A DNA stretch of 24,277 nucleotides. It comes from IDS-8 sp965651325 (GTDB lineage: Bacteria > Pseudomonadota > Gammaproteobacteria > Steroidobacterales > Woeseiaceae). The notes beneath the pieces are model-generated. The model was not told the origin of the DNA and made no database searches. It worked only from the letters and a program-made list of their open reading frames with translations. Numbering within the stretch: position 1 is the stretch's first letter; each line of letters starts with the position of its first letter. Positions 15,801-21,965 of this stretch are shown here, piece by piece. The DNA lies in contig CBFGSB010000024.1 of assembly GCA_965651325.1 (NCBI GenBank), positions 1 through 24,277 on the forward strand, read 5' to 3'. Position numbers and translations under genes: made by a program.

Positions 15801-16033
15801 AGGCGGCGACTATCGTGCCGGCGAACGCACTCGGGTACGCAAACGACCTCGGCTCGCTGGAGCCCGGCAAGCTCGCGGACCTCGTCGTGATCGACGCGGA
15901 CATCCTCGAGGACATCTTCCGGTCGGATCACGTGTCGATGGTGATGCTGAACGGGCGGCTCTACGACGCGGCGACCCTGAACGAGACCGTCACGGGCGAT
16001 CGCGTGACACAGCCGTTCTACTGGCAGCGGTAA
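12827..16033 (+). CDS. Secreted TolB-like propeller fused to an amidohydrolase
   Basis: A 1068-residue exported protein. ATG 12827 is preferred to the upstream in-frame TTG (12809) because CAGGAG lies 6 bases before it and it opens a typical Sec signal peptide (to about residue 22). Residues about 40-640 hold repeated PD40/WD40-like blades of the form FSPDGxxIxY, as in TolB. An amidohydrolase barrel follows from about 660: metal-binding DAHAHG (H723, H725) after IIPGLI, K818 in SIKNYNQ, H866 in TIEHNL and H965 in SIGAHGQREGLG, then the C-terminal GSLEPGKLADLVVID strand. The His at 965 stands near where many relatives have the catalytic Asp. It resembles imidazolonepropionase/Xaa-Pro dipeptidase-type enzymes; the substrate is unknown. 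Fusions of this type are known in gammaproteobacteria. A role beside the divergent prolyl peptidase in peptide breakdown is inference. Confidence 0.92.
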   Translation: MKNKTTLLALPVLFLAPFGIAAESEESTWDVNDPAGDSFEVAIDTSSGTWMSLDVSPDGQTVAFDLLGDIYVVPMQGGEAQAIASGLAWSIQPRFSPDGSEIAYTSDAGGGDNIWIMQADGSDKRQLTHETFRLLNNAWWSPDGKYIAARKHFTTERSLGTGEIWLYHVNGGDGVAVVERPGEDFQKELGEPAFSPDGRYIYYSFNSTPGNRFIYAQDSNDEIFQVRRFDLQTGDDASFVTGAGGAVRPTPSPDGKYLAFVRRMRGASAPPSLFLKDLVSGEEFSIYDDLDQDMQEVWAVHGVYPNMDWTPDSRSIVFWAGGKIRRIDVGTREVTEIPFHVEDTRTVYEVSRPQVEVAPAEFDTKMVRNAAVSPDGSRVVFESTGRLYIQSMQGGEPRLLTRDSRDHFEYFPSWSRDGRRIVFVAWDDQALGNIHSVAASGGKSKRLTETPGHYLTPRYSPNGERIVYEVTDGGYLTSPDWSIETGVFTIPAEGGAARQVTDDGSNPHFGARSDRLYVTRESGDVTSLVSIDLNGEAPRTHASGDYVERFDVAPDGRHLAFRENYHIYVVPLPPGGLPLAVGTEVSSVPMTRASGDGGNYPNWSTDGDTLYWSLGPIVYSATTEALFAPRDEDGEGGYTPPEEGVSVSVRRVADAPNGMVALTGATLVTMDGPDGGVIEDGVIVVDGNRIQAVGPRGSVEIPAGAEVVDVGGATIIPGLIDAHAHGPQGVGIIPEQNWSAYATLAFGVTTVHDPSNDATEVFAASEMQRTGQILAPRIFSTGDVVYGAHSSGFAKIDSLEDAREHVRRLKAQGAHSIKNYNQPRREQRQQVVAAARAENMLVVTEGASLFHMDLSMVADGNSTIEHNLPQSMLYDDVLQFWSQTEVAYTPTLIVTYGGLSGETYWYQETDVWKHPILSQFVPPQILRPRSVRRTLAPESEYYHDRNAATAKLLADRGVLVSIGAHGQREGLGSHWEIWSFVQGGMSPIEALQAATIVPANALGYANDLGSLEPGKLADLVVIDADILEDIFRSDHVSMVMLNGRLYDAATLNETVTGDRVTQPFYWQR

Positions 16034-16113
16034 GCCAACACCCGCGGCGCCCGCATGGCTTGAAAATCCCGCCCGAGAGGCCACATTGGACGTCTACCCG
16101 GAGGTGAGGCGGC

Positions 16114-16980
16114 GTGAAAAAGGTTCTCGGCATCCACAGCGCACCAGGCGGGCACTGGGTCGGTGACGGCTTTCCGGTGCAGTCGCTGTTTTCCTACCAG
16201 ACGCACGGGCAGGAGATGAGCCCGTTCCTGCTGCTCGACTACGCCGGCCCCCGCGATTTCCCCCCGGCGGCGAAGCCGCGCGGGGTGGGCCAGCATCCGC
16301 ATCGCGGTTTCGAAACCGTCACGATCGTCTACCAGGGAGAGGTCGAGCACCGCGATTCGAAGGGCGGCGGCGGCAAGATCGGCCCGGGCGACGTGCAATG
16401 GATGACGGCTGGCGGCGGCCTGCTGCACGAGGAGTTCCACTCCGCCGAATTCACCCGGAGCGGCGGCACGTTCGAAGTCGTGCAGCTCTGGGTCAACCTG
16501 CCGGCGCAGCACAAGATGGTGGATCCCGCGTACCAGGCGATCGTGCAGGCAGACATCCCGGCCGTCGAGCTCGACGGCGATACCGGCACGGTCCGTGTCA
16601 TTGCCGGCGACTACCGGGGCACGAGCGGTCCCGCGCACACCTACACGCCCATGAATGTCTGGGACCTGCGACTCGCGGCCGGCAAACGCATCGAGCTTCC
16701 GGCACCCGTCGGCTGGACGACCGCCGTAGTGGTCCTGCGCGGCACGGTGCAGGTGAGCGACAGCGACATCGTGCGCGACGCGCAGTTCGCGTTGCTGGAT
16801 CCGGAAGGCACGACGTTCTCGCTCGAAGCCAACAACGACGCTTCGATCCTGGTGCTGAGCGGCGAACCCATTGACGAGCCGATTGCCGGTCACGGCCCGT
16901 TCGTCATGAACACGCGCGAGGAGATCCACCAGGCGATCCGCGATTTCAGCAGCGGGCAATTCGGTCGTATGCCTGCCTGA
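16114..16980 (+). CDS. Pirin family protein
   Basis: A 288-residue double beta-barrel cupin. The metal site of pirins is intact: H61 and H63 in GQHPHRGFETV, H105 and E107 in GGLLHEEFH, corresponding to His56, His58, His101 and Glu103 of human pirin. VEHRDSKG and DVQWMTAG are further family hallmarks, and length is normal. Some bacterial pirins show quercetin 2,3-dioxygenase activity and others act as redox-sensing partners; which applies here cannot be read from sequence. It has no signal peptide, so it is cytosolic. The start is GTG with a very strong GGAGGTGAGG site (16100-16109). It is 80 bases downstream of the amidohydrolase gene on the same strand and is followed by a hairpin with a T-rich tail. 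Confidence 0.94.
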   Translation: MKKVLGIHSAPGGHWVGDGFPVQSLFSYQTHGQEMSPFLLLDYAGPRDFPPAAKPRGVGQHPHRGFETVTIVYQGEVEHRDSKGGGGKIGPGDVQWMTAGGGLLHEEFHSAEFTRSGGTFEVVQLWVNLPAQHKMVDPAYQAIVQADIPAVELDGDTGTVRVIAGDYRGTSGPAHTYTPMNVWDLRLAAGKRIELPAPVGWTTAVVVLRGTVQVSDSDIVRDAQFALLDPEGTTFSLEANNDASILVLSGEPIDEPIAGHGPFVMNTREEIHQAIRDFSSGQFGRMPA

Positions 16981-16981
16981 C

Positions 16982-17018
16982 GCCCGGCAACTGCGGGCTT
17001 TCGATTTATTTATATTTT
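16982..17018 (+). terminator. Probable intrinsic terminator after pirin
   Basis: GCCCG (16982-16986) and CGGGC (16994-16998) form a short GC stem around a 7-base loop, one base after the pirin stop. It is followed by TTTCGATTTATTTATATTTT, which supplies a T-rich tail. The stem is only 5 bp, so strength is uncertain. Confidence 0.5.
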
Positions 17019-17060
17019 AAATACAGCTAATTATAACGACTAGTTAATCCTTCTACTGAT
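17001..17060. other. AT-rich island
   Basis: Only 14 of these 60 bases are G or C by direct count, in a window where coding samples run above 60 percent. It contains TATATT and TATAAC hexamers and a direct pair CTAATTA (17027-17033) / CTAGTTA (17040-17046). It may hold an UP element or promoter for the FAD oxidoreductase gene, serve as the tail of the pirin terminator, or bind an AT-preferring nucleoid protein. Confidence 0.6.
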
Positions 17061-17096
17061 CCGCCGCGGGTGGCGTAAGAGCGGGAAATGGCGCGC

Positions 17097-17111
17097 CTGC
17101 AAACTTTGCAG
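17097..17111. promoter_or_regulatory. 15-bp palindrome, possible operator
   Basis: CTGCAAA and TTTGCAG flank a single central C, giving a perfect odd-length dyad 48 bases before the start codon of the FAD oxidoreductase. Size, symmetry and position suit a binding site for a dimeric regulator, though no regulator gene is adjacent. Confidence 0.4.
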
Positions 17112-17159
17112 TAAATTCGCCGAACCTCGCCACAATCAAAACCACGCCGGGAGCCTGTT

Positions 17160-18650
17160 ATGGATCGCCGCCGCTTCGTCCAGTCCACACTTGCCGCAGC
17201 GGTTGCGGCATCCGTCTTCCCGCCTCGCGGCCTGCTCGCCGCCCTCACCCGCATCGATGCCGATATTCCCGCGGTCACCGGCGACGGCGCCGAGACCACG
17301 CTGAAGCGCAGCGCCATCCAGGAGCTCGCCGACAGTTTGCGCGGCCGTCTCCTGCTGCCGGGGAACGCCGGCTATGACGATGCGCGGCGCGTCCTGAACG
17401 CCGAGATCGACAAGCACCCTGCCCTCATCGCGCAATGCGCGGGCGCGGCCGACGTGGCGAACGCGATCGATTTCGCGCGCTCCGAGAACCTGCTGCTGGC
17501 AGTGAAGTGCGGCGGCCACAGCCTCTCCGGCAAGTCCACCTGCGACCGGGGACTGATGATCGATCTCTCGGCCTTGCGGCACGTGCGTGTCGACCCGCAC
17601 GCGCGAGTAGCGTACGTCACGGGCGGCAGCCTCCTCGGTCACATGGACCAGGAGACGATGCACTACGGGCTCGTAACCACGGCCGGCACTGTCTCGCACA
17701 CCGGTGTGGGCGGCTTGACGCTCGGTGGCGGCTTCGGCCGGGTGGCACGGAAATTCGGTCTCGCGATCGACAACCTGCGCGCCGTCGAGATCGTCGGTGC
17801 CGACGGCAAGCTGCGGCGGGCGAGCGCGGAGGAGAATCCGGATCTCTTCTGGGGCGTGCGCGGCGGCGGCGGCAACTTCGGTGTTGCCACGATGTTCGAG
17901 TTCAACCTGCACCCGATGGATCGCCAGGTCGTCGGCGGCGCTATCGCTTTCCCCCTGAACGAAGCGCGCGAGGTCCTGAAGTTTTTCGCCGACTACGTGG
18001 CGGAGGCACCTGACGACCTCTACATCGACGGCGGACTGTCGAGCCGACCCGGAGAAGGCGAGGCTGCCTGGATGAGCGTCTGCTACACGGGACCCAGGAA
18101 CCAGGCGGACAAGTGGATCGAGCCGATCCGCAAAGCGGGCACTCCCGTGTTCGACGGCCTCGGCGTCATGGATTACGTCGCCCTGCAGAGATCCACCGAC
18201 ATCTCGGATCCACGGGCACGTGGTGCTTATGTGAAGTCCGGTTTCATCACTGGCATCACGCAGGACATGATCGACGATGTTTTGGCGGGCTTCGAACCGC
18301 ATCCCGAACGGGCGCTCGGCGTTGCCATTGCGCACATTGGCGGCGCGGTGACGCGCGTTCCGGCGGACGCAACCGCATTCCCGCACCGCTACGCGCAACA
18401 CGACCTGCTGGCGCTGATCGACTGGCCGGTCGAGATCGATCCCGAGGACCACATTGCGTGGCTGAAAAGCTACTGGGAAACGCTGCAACCGCACACGCGC
18501 GGTTTCTACACGAATGACGCGTTCGTGCAATCGCAGCAGCAGGTCGACGAGAACTACCAGGGCAATTACGCTCGTTTGGTCGAGCTCAAGAACAAGTACG
18601 ACCCGACCAACCTCTTCCGCCTGAACACCAACGTGCGGCCGTCTGCCTGA
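17160..18650 (+). CDS. Tat-exported FAD-binding oxidoreductase, BBE type
   Basis: A 496-residue flavoprotein of the vanillyl-alcohol oxidase/PCMH superfamily with a C-terminal berberine-bridge-enzyme segment. The twin-arginine signal (MDRRRFVQSTLAAAVAASVF) predicts periplasmic export of the folded, FAD-loaded enzyme. The FAD domain shows VKCGGHSLSG, where H120 is the likely covalent 8-alpha-histidyl attachment, and GVGGLTLGGGFGRVARKFGL. The Cys that gives bicovalent flavin in plant BBE is replaced in the GVGG segment, so mono-covalent FAD is expected. The C-terminal YQGNYARLVELKNKYDPTNLFR is the BBE motif that packs on the flavin. These enzymes oxidise sugars, alcohols or phenolics; the substrate is not known. 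The start follows CGGGAG (17148-17153). An AT-rich island and a palindrome lie just upstream. Confidence 0.92.
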   Translation: MDRRRFVQSTLAAAVAASVFPPRGLLAALTRIDADIPAVTGDGAETTLKRSAIQELADSLRGRLLLPGNAGYDDARRVLNAEIDKHPALIAQCAGAADVANAIDFARSENLLLAVKCGGHSLSGKSTCDRGLMIDLSALRHVRVDPHARVAYVTGGSLLGHMDQETMHYGLVTTAGTVSHTGVGGLTLGGGFGRVARKFGLAIDNLRAVEIVGADGKLRRASAEENPDLFWGVRGGGGNFGVATMFEFNLHPMDRQVVGGAIAFPLNEAREVLKFFADYVAEAPDDLYIDGGLSSRPGEGEAAWMSVCYTGPRNQADKWIEPIRKAGTPVFDGLGVMDYVALQRSTDISDPRARGAYVKSGFITGITQDMIDDVLAGFEPHPERALGVAIAHIGGAVTRVPADATAFPHRYAQHDLLALIDWPVEIDPEDHIAWLKSYWETLQPHTRGFYTNDAFVQSQQQVDENYQGNYARLVELKNKYDPTNLFRLNTNVRPSA

Positions 18651-18664
18651 ACCGGTAAAATCGG

Positions 18665-18684
18665 CCCACCTGGACACCGGTGGG
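18665..18684 (+). promoter_or_regulatory. Hairpin covering the S41 peptidase ribosome binding site
   Basis: CCCACC (18665-18670) pairs perfectly with GGTGGG (18679-18684) around an 8-base loop. The right arm is the Shine-Dalgarno-like GGTGGGGA that lies 4-11 bases before the ATG at 18691. The hairpin could lower translation by hiding the site, or act as a weak terminator for the gene upstream (no T run). TAAAAT at 18656-18661 is a possible -10 element. Confidence 0.4.
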
Positions 18685-18690
18685 GACCCT

Positions 18691-20307
18691 ATGCCTGGCT
18701 CAATACGTGCGAGCTCCTGGATCGTGCGCCTGCTCGGCGCCTGCGCGCTGGCGGCGCTTGCTGCTTGCGGAGGCGGTGGTGGTAGCAGCGGCGGGGGTGG
18801 TGGCGGCAGCGGCGGCGGTAATGGTGGCGGCGGCGGCGGCCCGAGCGGCGACTGGGTTCCGGGCGAATTCCTCCCGTCCGATTCCTTCGCGGCCTGGTGC
18901 GAAAATCCGCGCGCCGGTACCAGCGACATGCAGGGTAGCGTGCTGGACGAGAACAATTTCCTGCGCTCGTACAGCGACGAGACCTACCTGTGGTACGACG
19001 AGATCGTCGACCAGGATCCAGCGACCTTCAACTCGCCGCTGGCATATTTCGACGAGCTGGTGACGACGGCACTTACCCCCTCCGGCACGGCGAAGGACCA
19101 GTTCCATTTCACGTACCCCACGGAGGAATGGGAGCAGTTGTCGCAATCGGGTGTCTCGGCCGGTTACGGCGTGCTCTGGACCCTGATTGCAACGCGGCCG
19201 CCGCGCGAGGTCGTCGTTGCCTTCGTCGAGCCGGGCTCTCCGGCGGACGCTGTCGGAGTCGAGCTGGCTCGTGGCGCGGAGGTGCTGTTCATCGACGGTG
19301 TCTCCGTCGTGAACGACGACACGCAAAGCGGCGTCGACACGTTGAACGCGGGCCTGTTCCCGGCGGACGTCGGGGAAGTGCACACGTTTACGGTGCGGGA
19401 CCTGAACGGCACCACGCGGGACATCACGATGACCTCGGCAGAAGTCACTTCTGTGCCCGTGCATAATGTGAAGACGGTGGCGAGCAACATGGGGCTGGTC
19501 GGCTATCTCGCCTTCAACGATCACATCGCGACCGCTGAAACCCACCTCATCAACGCCGTGGAGCAACTCGACGCCGCCGGTATCCAGGAACTCGTGATCG
19601 ACCTTCGCTACAACGGCGGCGGCTATCTCGCGATCGCCAGCCAGTTCGCCTACATGATCGCGGGCGACGTGCCGACGGGGAGCGGCAGCCTGACCTTCGA
19701 GGAGATCCGCTTCAACGACAAGCACCCGACCACGGATCCCGTAACCGGCGAGCCGCTCGAGCCGATGCCCTTCATCAACGAGACTATCGGCTTCTCCGAG
19801 CCGGCAGGGACGCCACTCCCGACGCTCGACCTGCAGCGAGTTTACGTGCTGACGGGGCCGGGTACCTGCTCCGCCAGCGAATCGATCATGAACAGCCTGC
19901 GCGGCGTGGACGTCGAGGTAATCCAGGTCGGCTCCACGACCTGCGGCAAGCCCTACGGCTTCTATCCGACGGACAATTGCGGCACGACCTATTTCACCAT
20001 CCAGTTCCAGGGCGTCAATGCGAAAGGCTTCGGCGATTACACGGACGGTTTCTCGCCGGAGAACGGTGGCGCCGGCACGCCGGTGGCCGGGTGCTCGGTC
20101 GCGGACGATTACACGCACGAACTGGGCGACCCGCTGGAGGCACGCTTCGCAACCGCGCTGAACCTGATCGAAGGACAGGCTTGCCCGACGCCGAGCGGAA
20201 TCGCGGCTCCGGGGCTATCGAAGCCCGGCGCGCCGCTCTCGGCCACGGACGGCATCACGCCGAAATCGCCGTGGCTCCAGAACCGGATCCTCGGGCGGCC
20301 CCTATGA
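18691..20307 (+). CDS. S41 family peptidase, lipoprotein
   Basis: A 538-residue serine peptidase of the C-terminal-processing (S41) family. The N-terminus is a lipoprotein signal ending in lipobox LAAC with C26 as lipidated residue, followed by an unusually long Gly/Ser tether at 27-50 that would hold the enzyme off the membrane. A PDZ-like domain spans about 150-255 (VSAGYGVLW, FVEPGSPADAVGV, GAEVLFIDG). The catalytic domain has LVIDLRYNGGGYL, the Ser in GTCSASES (Ser394/Ser396) and K420 in TTCGKPYGFYP, giving the Ser-Lys dyad of S41. Several cysteines in the catalytic part (GTCS, TTCG, TDNCG, AGCS) suggest disulfides, consistent with a periplasmic location. It overlaps the next gene by ATGA, so translation is probably coupled. 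Confidence 0.92.
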   Translation: MPGSIRASSWIVRLLGACALAALAACGGGGGSSGGGGGGSGGGNGGGGGGPSGDWVPGEFLPSDSFAAWCENPRAGTSDMQGSVLDENNFLRSYSDETYLWYDEIVDQDPATFNSPLAYFDELVTTALTPSGTAKDQFHFTYPTEEWEQLSQSGVSAGYGVLWTLIATRPPREVVVAFVEPGSPADAVGVELARGAEVLFIDGVSVVNDDTQSGVDTLNAGLFPADVGEVHTFTVRDLNGTTRDITMTSAEVTSVPVHNVKTVASNMGLVGYLAFNDHIATAETHLINAVEQLDAAGIQELVIDLRYNGGGYLAIASQFAYMIAGDVPTGSGSLTFEEIRFNDKHPTTDPVTGEPLEPMPFINETIGFSEPAGTPLPTLDLQRVYVLTGPGTCSASESIMNSLRGVDVEVIQVGSTTCGKPYGFYPTDNCGTTYFTIQFQGVNAKGFGDYTDGFSPENGGAGTPVAGCSVADDYTHELGDPLEARFATALNLIEGQACPTPSGIAAPGLSKPGAPLSATDGITPKSPWLQNRILGRPL

Positions 20308-20702
20308 CGCTCCGGTTGCTCGCCGGCATCTGCTGCGCTGGCATCGTGCTCACCGCGTGCAAGGCGAGCCCCACCCCGAACGAGGGTTCGCTGCAAGGCG
20401 ACCGGCCGGCCGTCATCGTCAACCCAACTCCCGAGAGCCGCGCCGAGCTGCAGCGCGTCGTGAGCGACATGCTGTTCGGCGCGGAAGTCAGGCTGGCGGA
20501 TGACGCGCTCACCGGTTCCAGCACTCTCACGATCGAGCGCAGGCACATCCGGAGCCTGGAGGACCCGCCGCTCTCCGGCCGCGACCTCGGGCAGCCCGAA
20601 CGCTTCCGGCTCCTGACCACCGGCACGGAATGCGTGCTGGTGCACGAGCCCGACAAGGCGCGCTACGAGCTCGTGGAGACGGATTGCGTCCCGGAAGAAT
20701 AG
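20304..20702 (+). CDS. Small lipoprotein coupled to the S41 peptidase
   Basis: I do not recognise this 132-residue protein. It starts at ATG 20304, overlapping the S41 stop as ATGA, which indicates translational coupling and is the reason for choosing this start over a longer frame. The N-terminus is a clear lipoprotein signal (MTLRLLAGICCAGIVLTAC; lipobox LTAC, C19). A Pro/Asn-rich linker is followed by about 90 residues with a helix-like ELQRVVSDML and beta-like segments (SSTLTIERRHI, RFRLLTTGTECVLVH, RYELVETDC). Two late cysteines (GTECVL, ETDCVP) could pair. Pairing with a membrane-tethered protease suggests an inhibitor, adaptor or substrate-presenting partner, which is inference. Confidence 0.82.
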   Translation: MTLRLLAGICCAGIVLTACKASPTPNEGSLQGDRPAVIVNPTPESRAELQRVVSDMLFGAEVRLADDALTGSSTLTIERRHIRSLEDPPLSGRDLGQPERFRLLTTGTECVLVHEPDKARYELVETDCVPEE

Positions 20703-20726
20703 CGATGCTCCTGAGAAGCAGCATCG
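20703..20726 (+). terminator. Hairpin after the small lipoprotein gene
   Basis: CGATGCT (20703-20709) and AGCATCG (20720-20726) form a perfect 7-bp stem with a 10-base loop, starting immediately after the TAG stop. There is no T run, so it is a weak terminator or a 3'-end stabiliser. Confidence 0.4.
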
Positions 20727-20781
20727 TCGCCAACTATACCAAGGTGAAGCCGATTACAAACCTTGTCGAGGTGCGTGGTGA

Positions 20782-21747
20782 ATGATACCCGCGCGATGCC
20801 GCCGACCAGCAATCCTATTGGGTGACAGCATGGGACCAGCGTCGTCAACAGGTCGTTTGCGAGCGGCCCTCGAACAAGCCGGGACCTCTCTACTGATTGG
20901 CTGTATTGCCCTTGCAGCAAATTCGGCTACAGCTCAACCGCGCGATGCTGCGAACGCATTCCAGACGGCTATGCGAACTGCGACAACCTGCTTTACCGGG
21001 ACATGGGCAAGTCCTGAAGCTTTTGTCGCCGCGAAAGGCGGGGATGCGGGCGAACGGGCGAGAGCAAAACAGTATTACGTCGATTTGCGGGAAACCTACG
21101 AATGCCGATGGTTCGACTACCCTGTGGACGGCTACAAAGTACGTGGGTTCTATGCAAAGCCGAAGAATGCGGGTAGCGGCACGCTTCCTGTGATTATCTA
21201 CAATCGGGGTGGGAATGCCGATATGGGCGTCATTCCTGTTGCCTGGATCATCGGCAAGCTTCTTCCGGTAGTGAAGGAGGGGTTTGTCGTTGCGGGTTCA
21301 ATGTATCGAGGTGCCAGCCTGGATGGAGCGCCTCACCCGGACAGGCTTGCCGACGAGTTCGGCGGGCAGGATGTGAATGACGTGCTGGCATTGCTGCCGA
21401 TCATTGATGATATGCCGTTTGCCGACGGCGACCGACTCGGAGTTTGGGGAAACAGCCGTGGTGGGATGATGGCGTACCTTGCGGCGAGGCGTACCGATCG
21501 GTTCATCGCACTAATTGCAGAATCGGCCCCGACTGATATCGAAATGGAGCTCGAGTTCAGGCCTGAAATGGAGAGAGTGCTGTCGGAATGGATTCCGGGC
21601 TTTGAACGGAACCGGGAAGCCGTCCTGCGGGAACGATCGGCGATTTCGTGGGCGGATGAAATTTCGCCGTCTACTGCTATTCTGATTCTCCACGGCACGG
21701 CAGACCAAAAGGTATCGGCGCAAAGCGCTTTGAAGATGGGCTCGTAG
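20782..21747 (+). CDS. S9-like alpha/beta hydrolase, interrupted by an in-frame TAG
   Basis: A 321-residue exported alpha/beta hydrolase resembling the catalytic domain of S9 peptidases. A signal-like stretch (LLIGCIALAANSATAQ, about 37-52) precedes the mature region; ATG 20782 has a GAGGTG site, and ATG 20830 is a possible alternative. The nucleophile is S225 in VWGNSRGGMM and the acid is D308 in LILHGTADQKV. Translation stops at TAG 21745-21747, before any catalytic histidine. The same frame continues 46 codons past the TAG and contains FPNGGHGLH, the expected histidine. The natural protein was therefore probably 368 residues and this allele is inactivated by one nonsense change, unless TAG is read through. 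Base composition is lower in GC than its neighbours, suggesting acquisition. Call as pseudogene if no readthrough occurs. Confidence 0.8.
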   Translation: MIPARCRRPAILLGDSMGPASSTGRLRAALEQAGTSLLIGCIALAANSATAQPRDAANAFQTAMRTATTCFTGTWASPEAFVAAKGGDAGERARAKQYYVDLRETYECRWFDYPVDGYKVRGFYAKPKNAGSGTLPVIIYNRGGNADMGVIPVAWIIGKLLPVVKEGFVVAGSMYRGASLDGAPHPDRLADEFGGQDVNDVLALLPIIDDMPFADGDRLGVWGNSRGGMMAYLAARRTDRFIALIAESAPTDIEMELEFRPEMERVLSEWIPGFERNREAVLRERSAISWADEISPSTAILILHGTADQKVSAQSALKMGS

Positions 21748-21888
21748 CTGCAGGAACTGGGGAGACCATACAGGCTGGTCATGTTCCCGAACGGCGGGCA
21801 TGGATTGCACCGCACGCACCAGGACGATGTCACCCGGGAAGTAGTGGAATGGTTCAAGTTGAAGTTGAACGATGAACCGAGGTTTTGA
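21748..21888 (+). other. Orphaned 3' part of the alpha/beta hydrolase gene
   Basis: Read in the frame of the preceding gene, these bases encode 46 residues and end at TGA 21886-21888. They begin LQELGRPYRLVMFPNGGHGL and include the catalytic histidine (residue 340 if the TAG is counted as a codon) and a terminal amphipathic helix (REVVEWFKLKL) typical of the hydrolase fold. No frameshift is needed, and there is no independent ribosome binding site or signal, so this is not a separate gene. Confidence 0.85.
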
Positions 21889-21905
21889 ACACGCGCTTGC
21901 GTGTT
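21888..21905 (+). terminator. Hairpin after the hydrolase
   Basis: AACACGC (21888-21894) and GCGTGTT (21899-21905) form a perfect 7-bp stem with a GCTT tetraloop. It begins at the last base of the original TGA stop and lies between the convergent hydrolase and aldo/keto reductase genes. It is followed by GGCACTTGG rather than a T run. Confidence 0.45.
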
Positions 21906-21965
21906 GGCACTTGGCTAGGCGACAGCTTCCTGCGGTCGAGCGGCACCGACAGCGCCACTCACTGG

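Noticed and set aside
17136..18956. Minus-strand frame of 606 codons opposite the FAD oxidoreductase
   Set aside because: Low-complexity Pro/Leu runs come from the antisense of the Gly-rich S41 linker; no motif, no ribosome binding site, and the plus strand carries a clear flavoprotein.
19977..20303. Longer plus-strand frame upstream of the small lipoprotein
   Set aside because: It lies in another frame inside the S41 gene; the ATGA overlap and lipoprotein signal place the true start at 20304.
21745..21747. Genome-wide TAG reassignment to explain the hydrolase interruption
   Set aside because: TAG serves as the ordinary stop for other genes here (1147-1149, 10423-10425, 23655-23657 and the minus-strand peptidase at 10513-10515).
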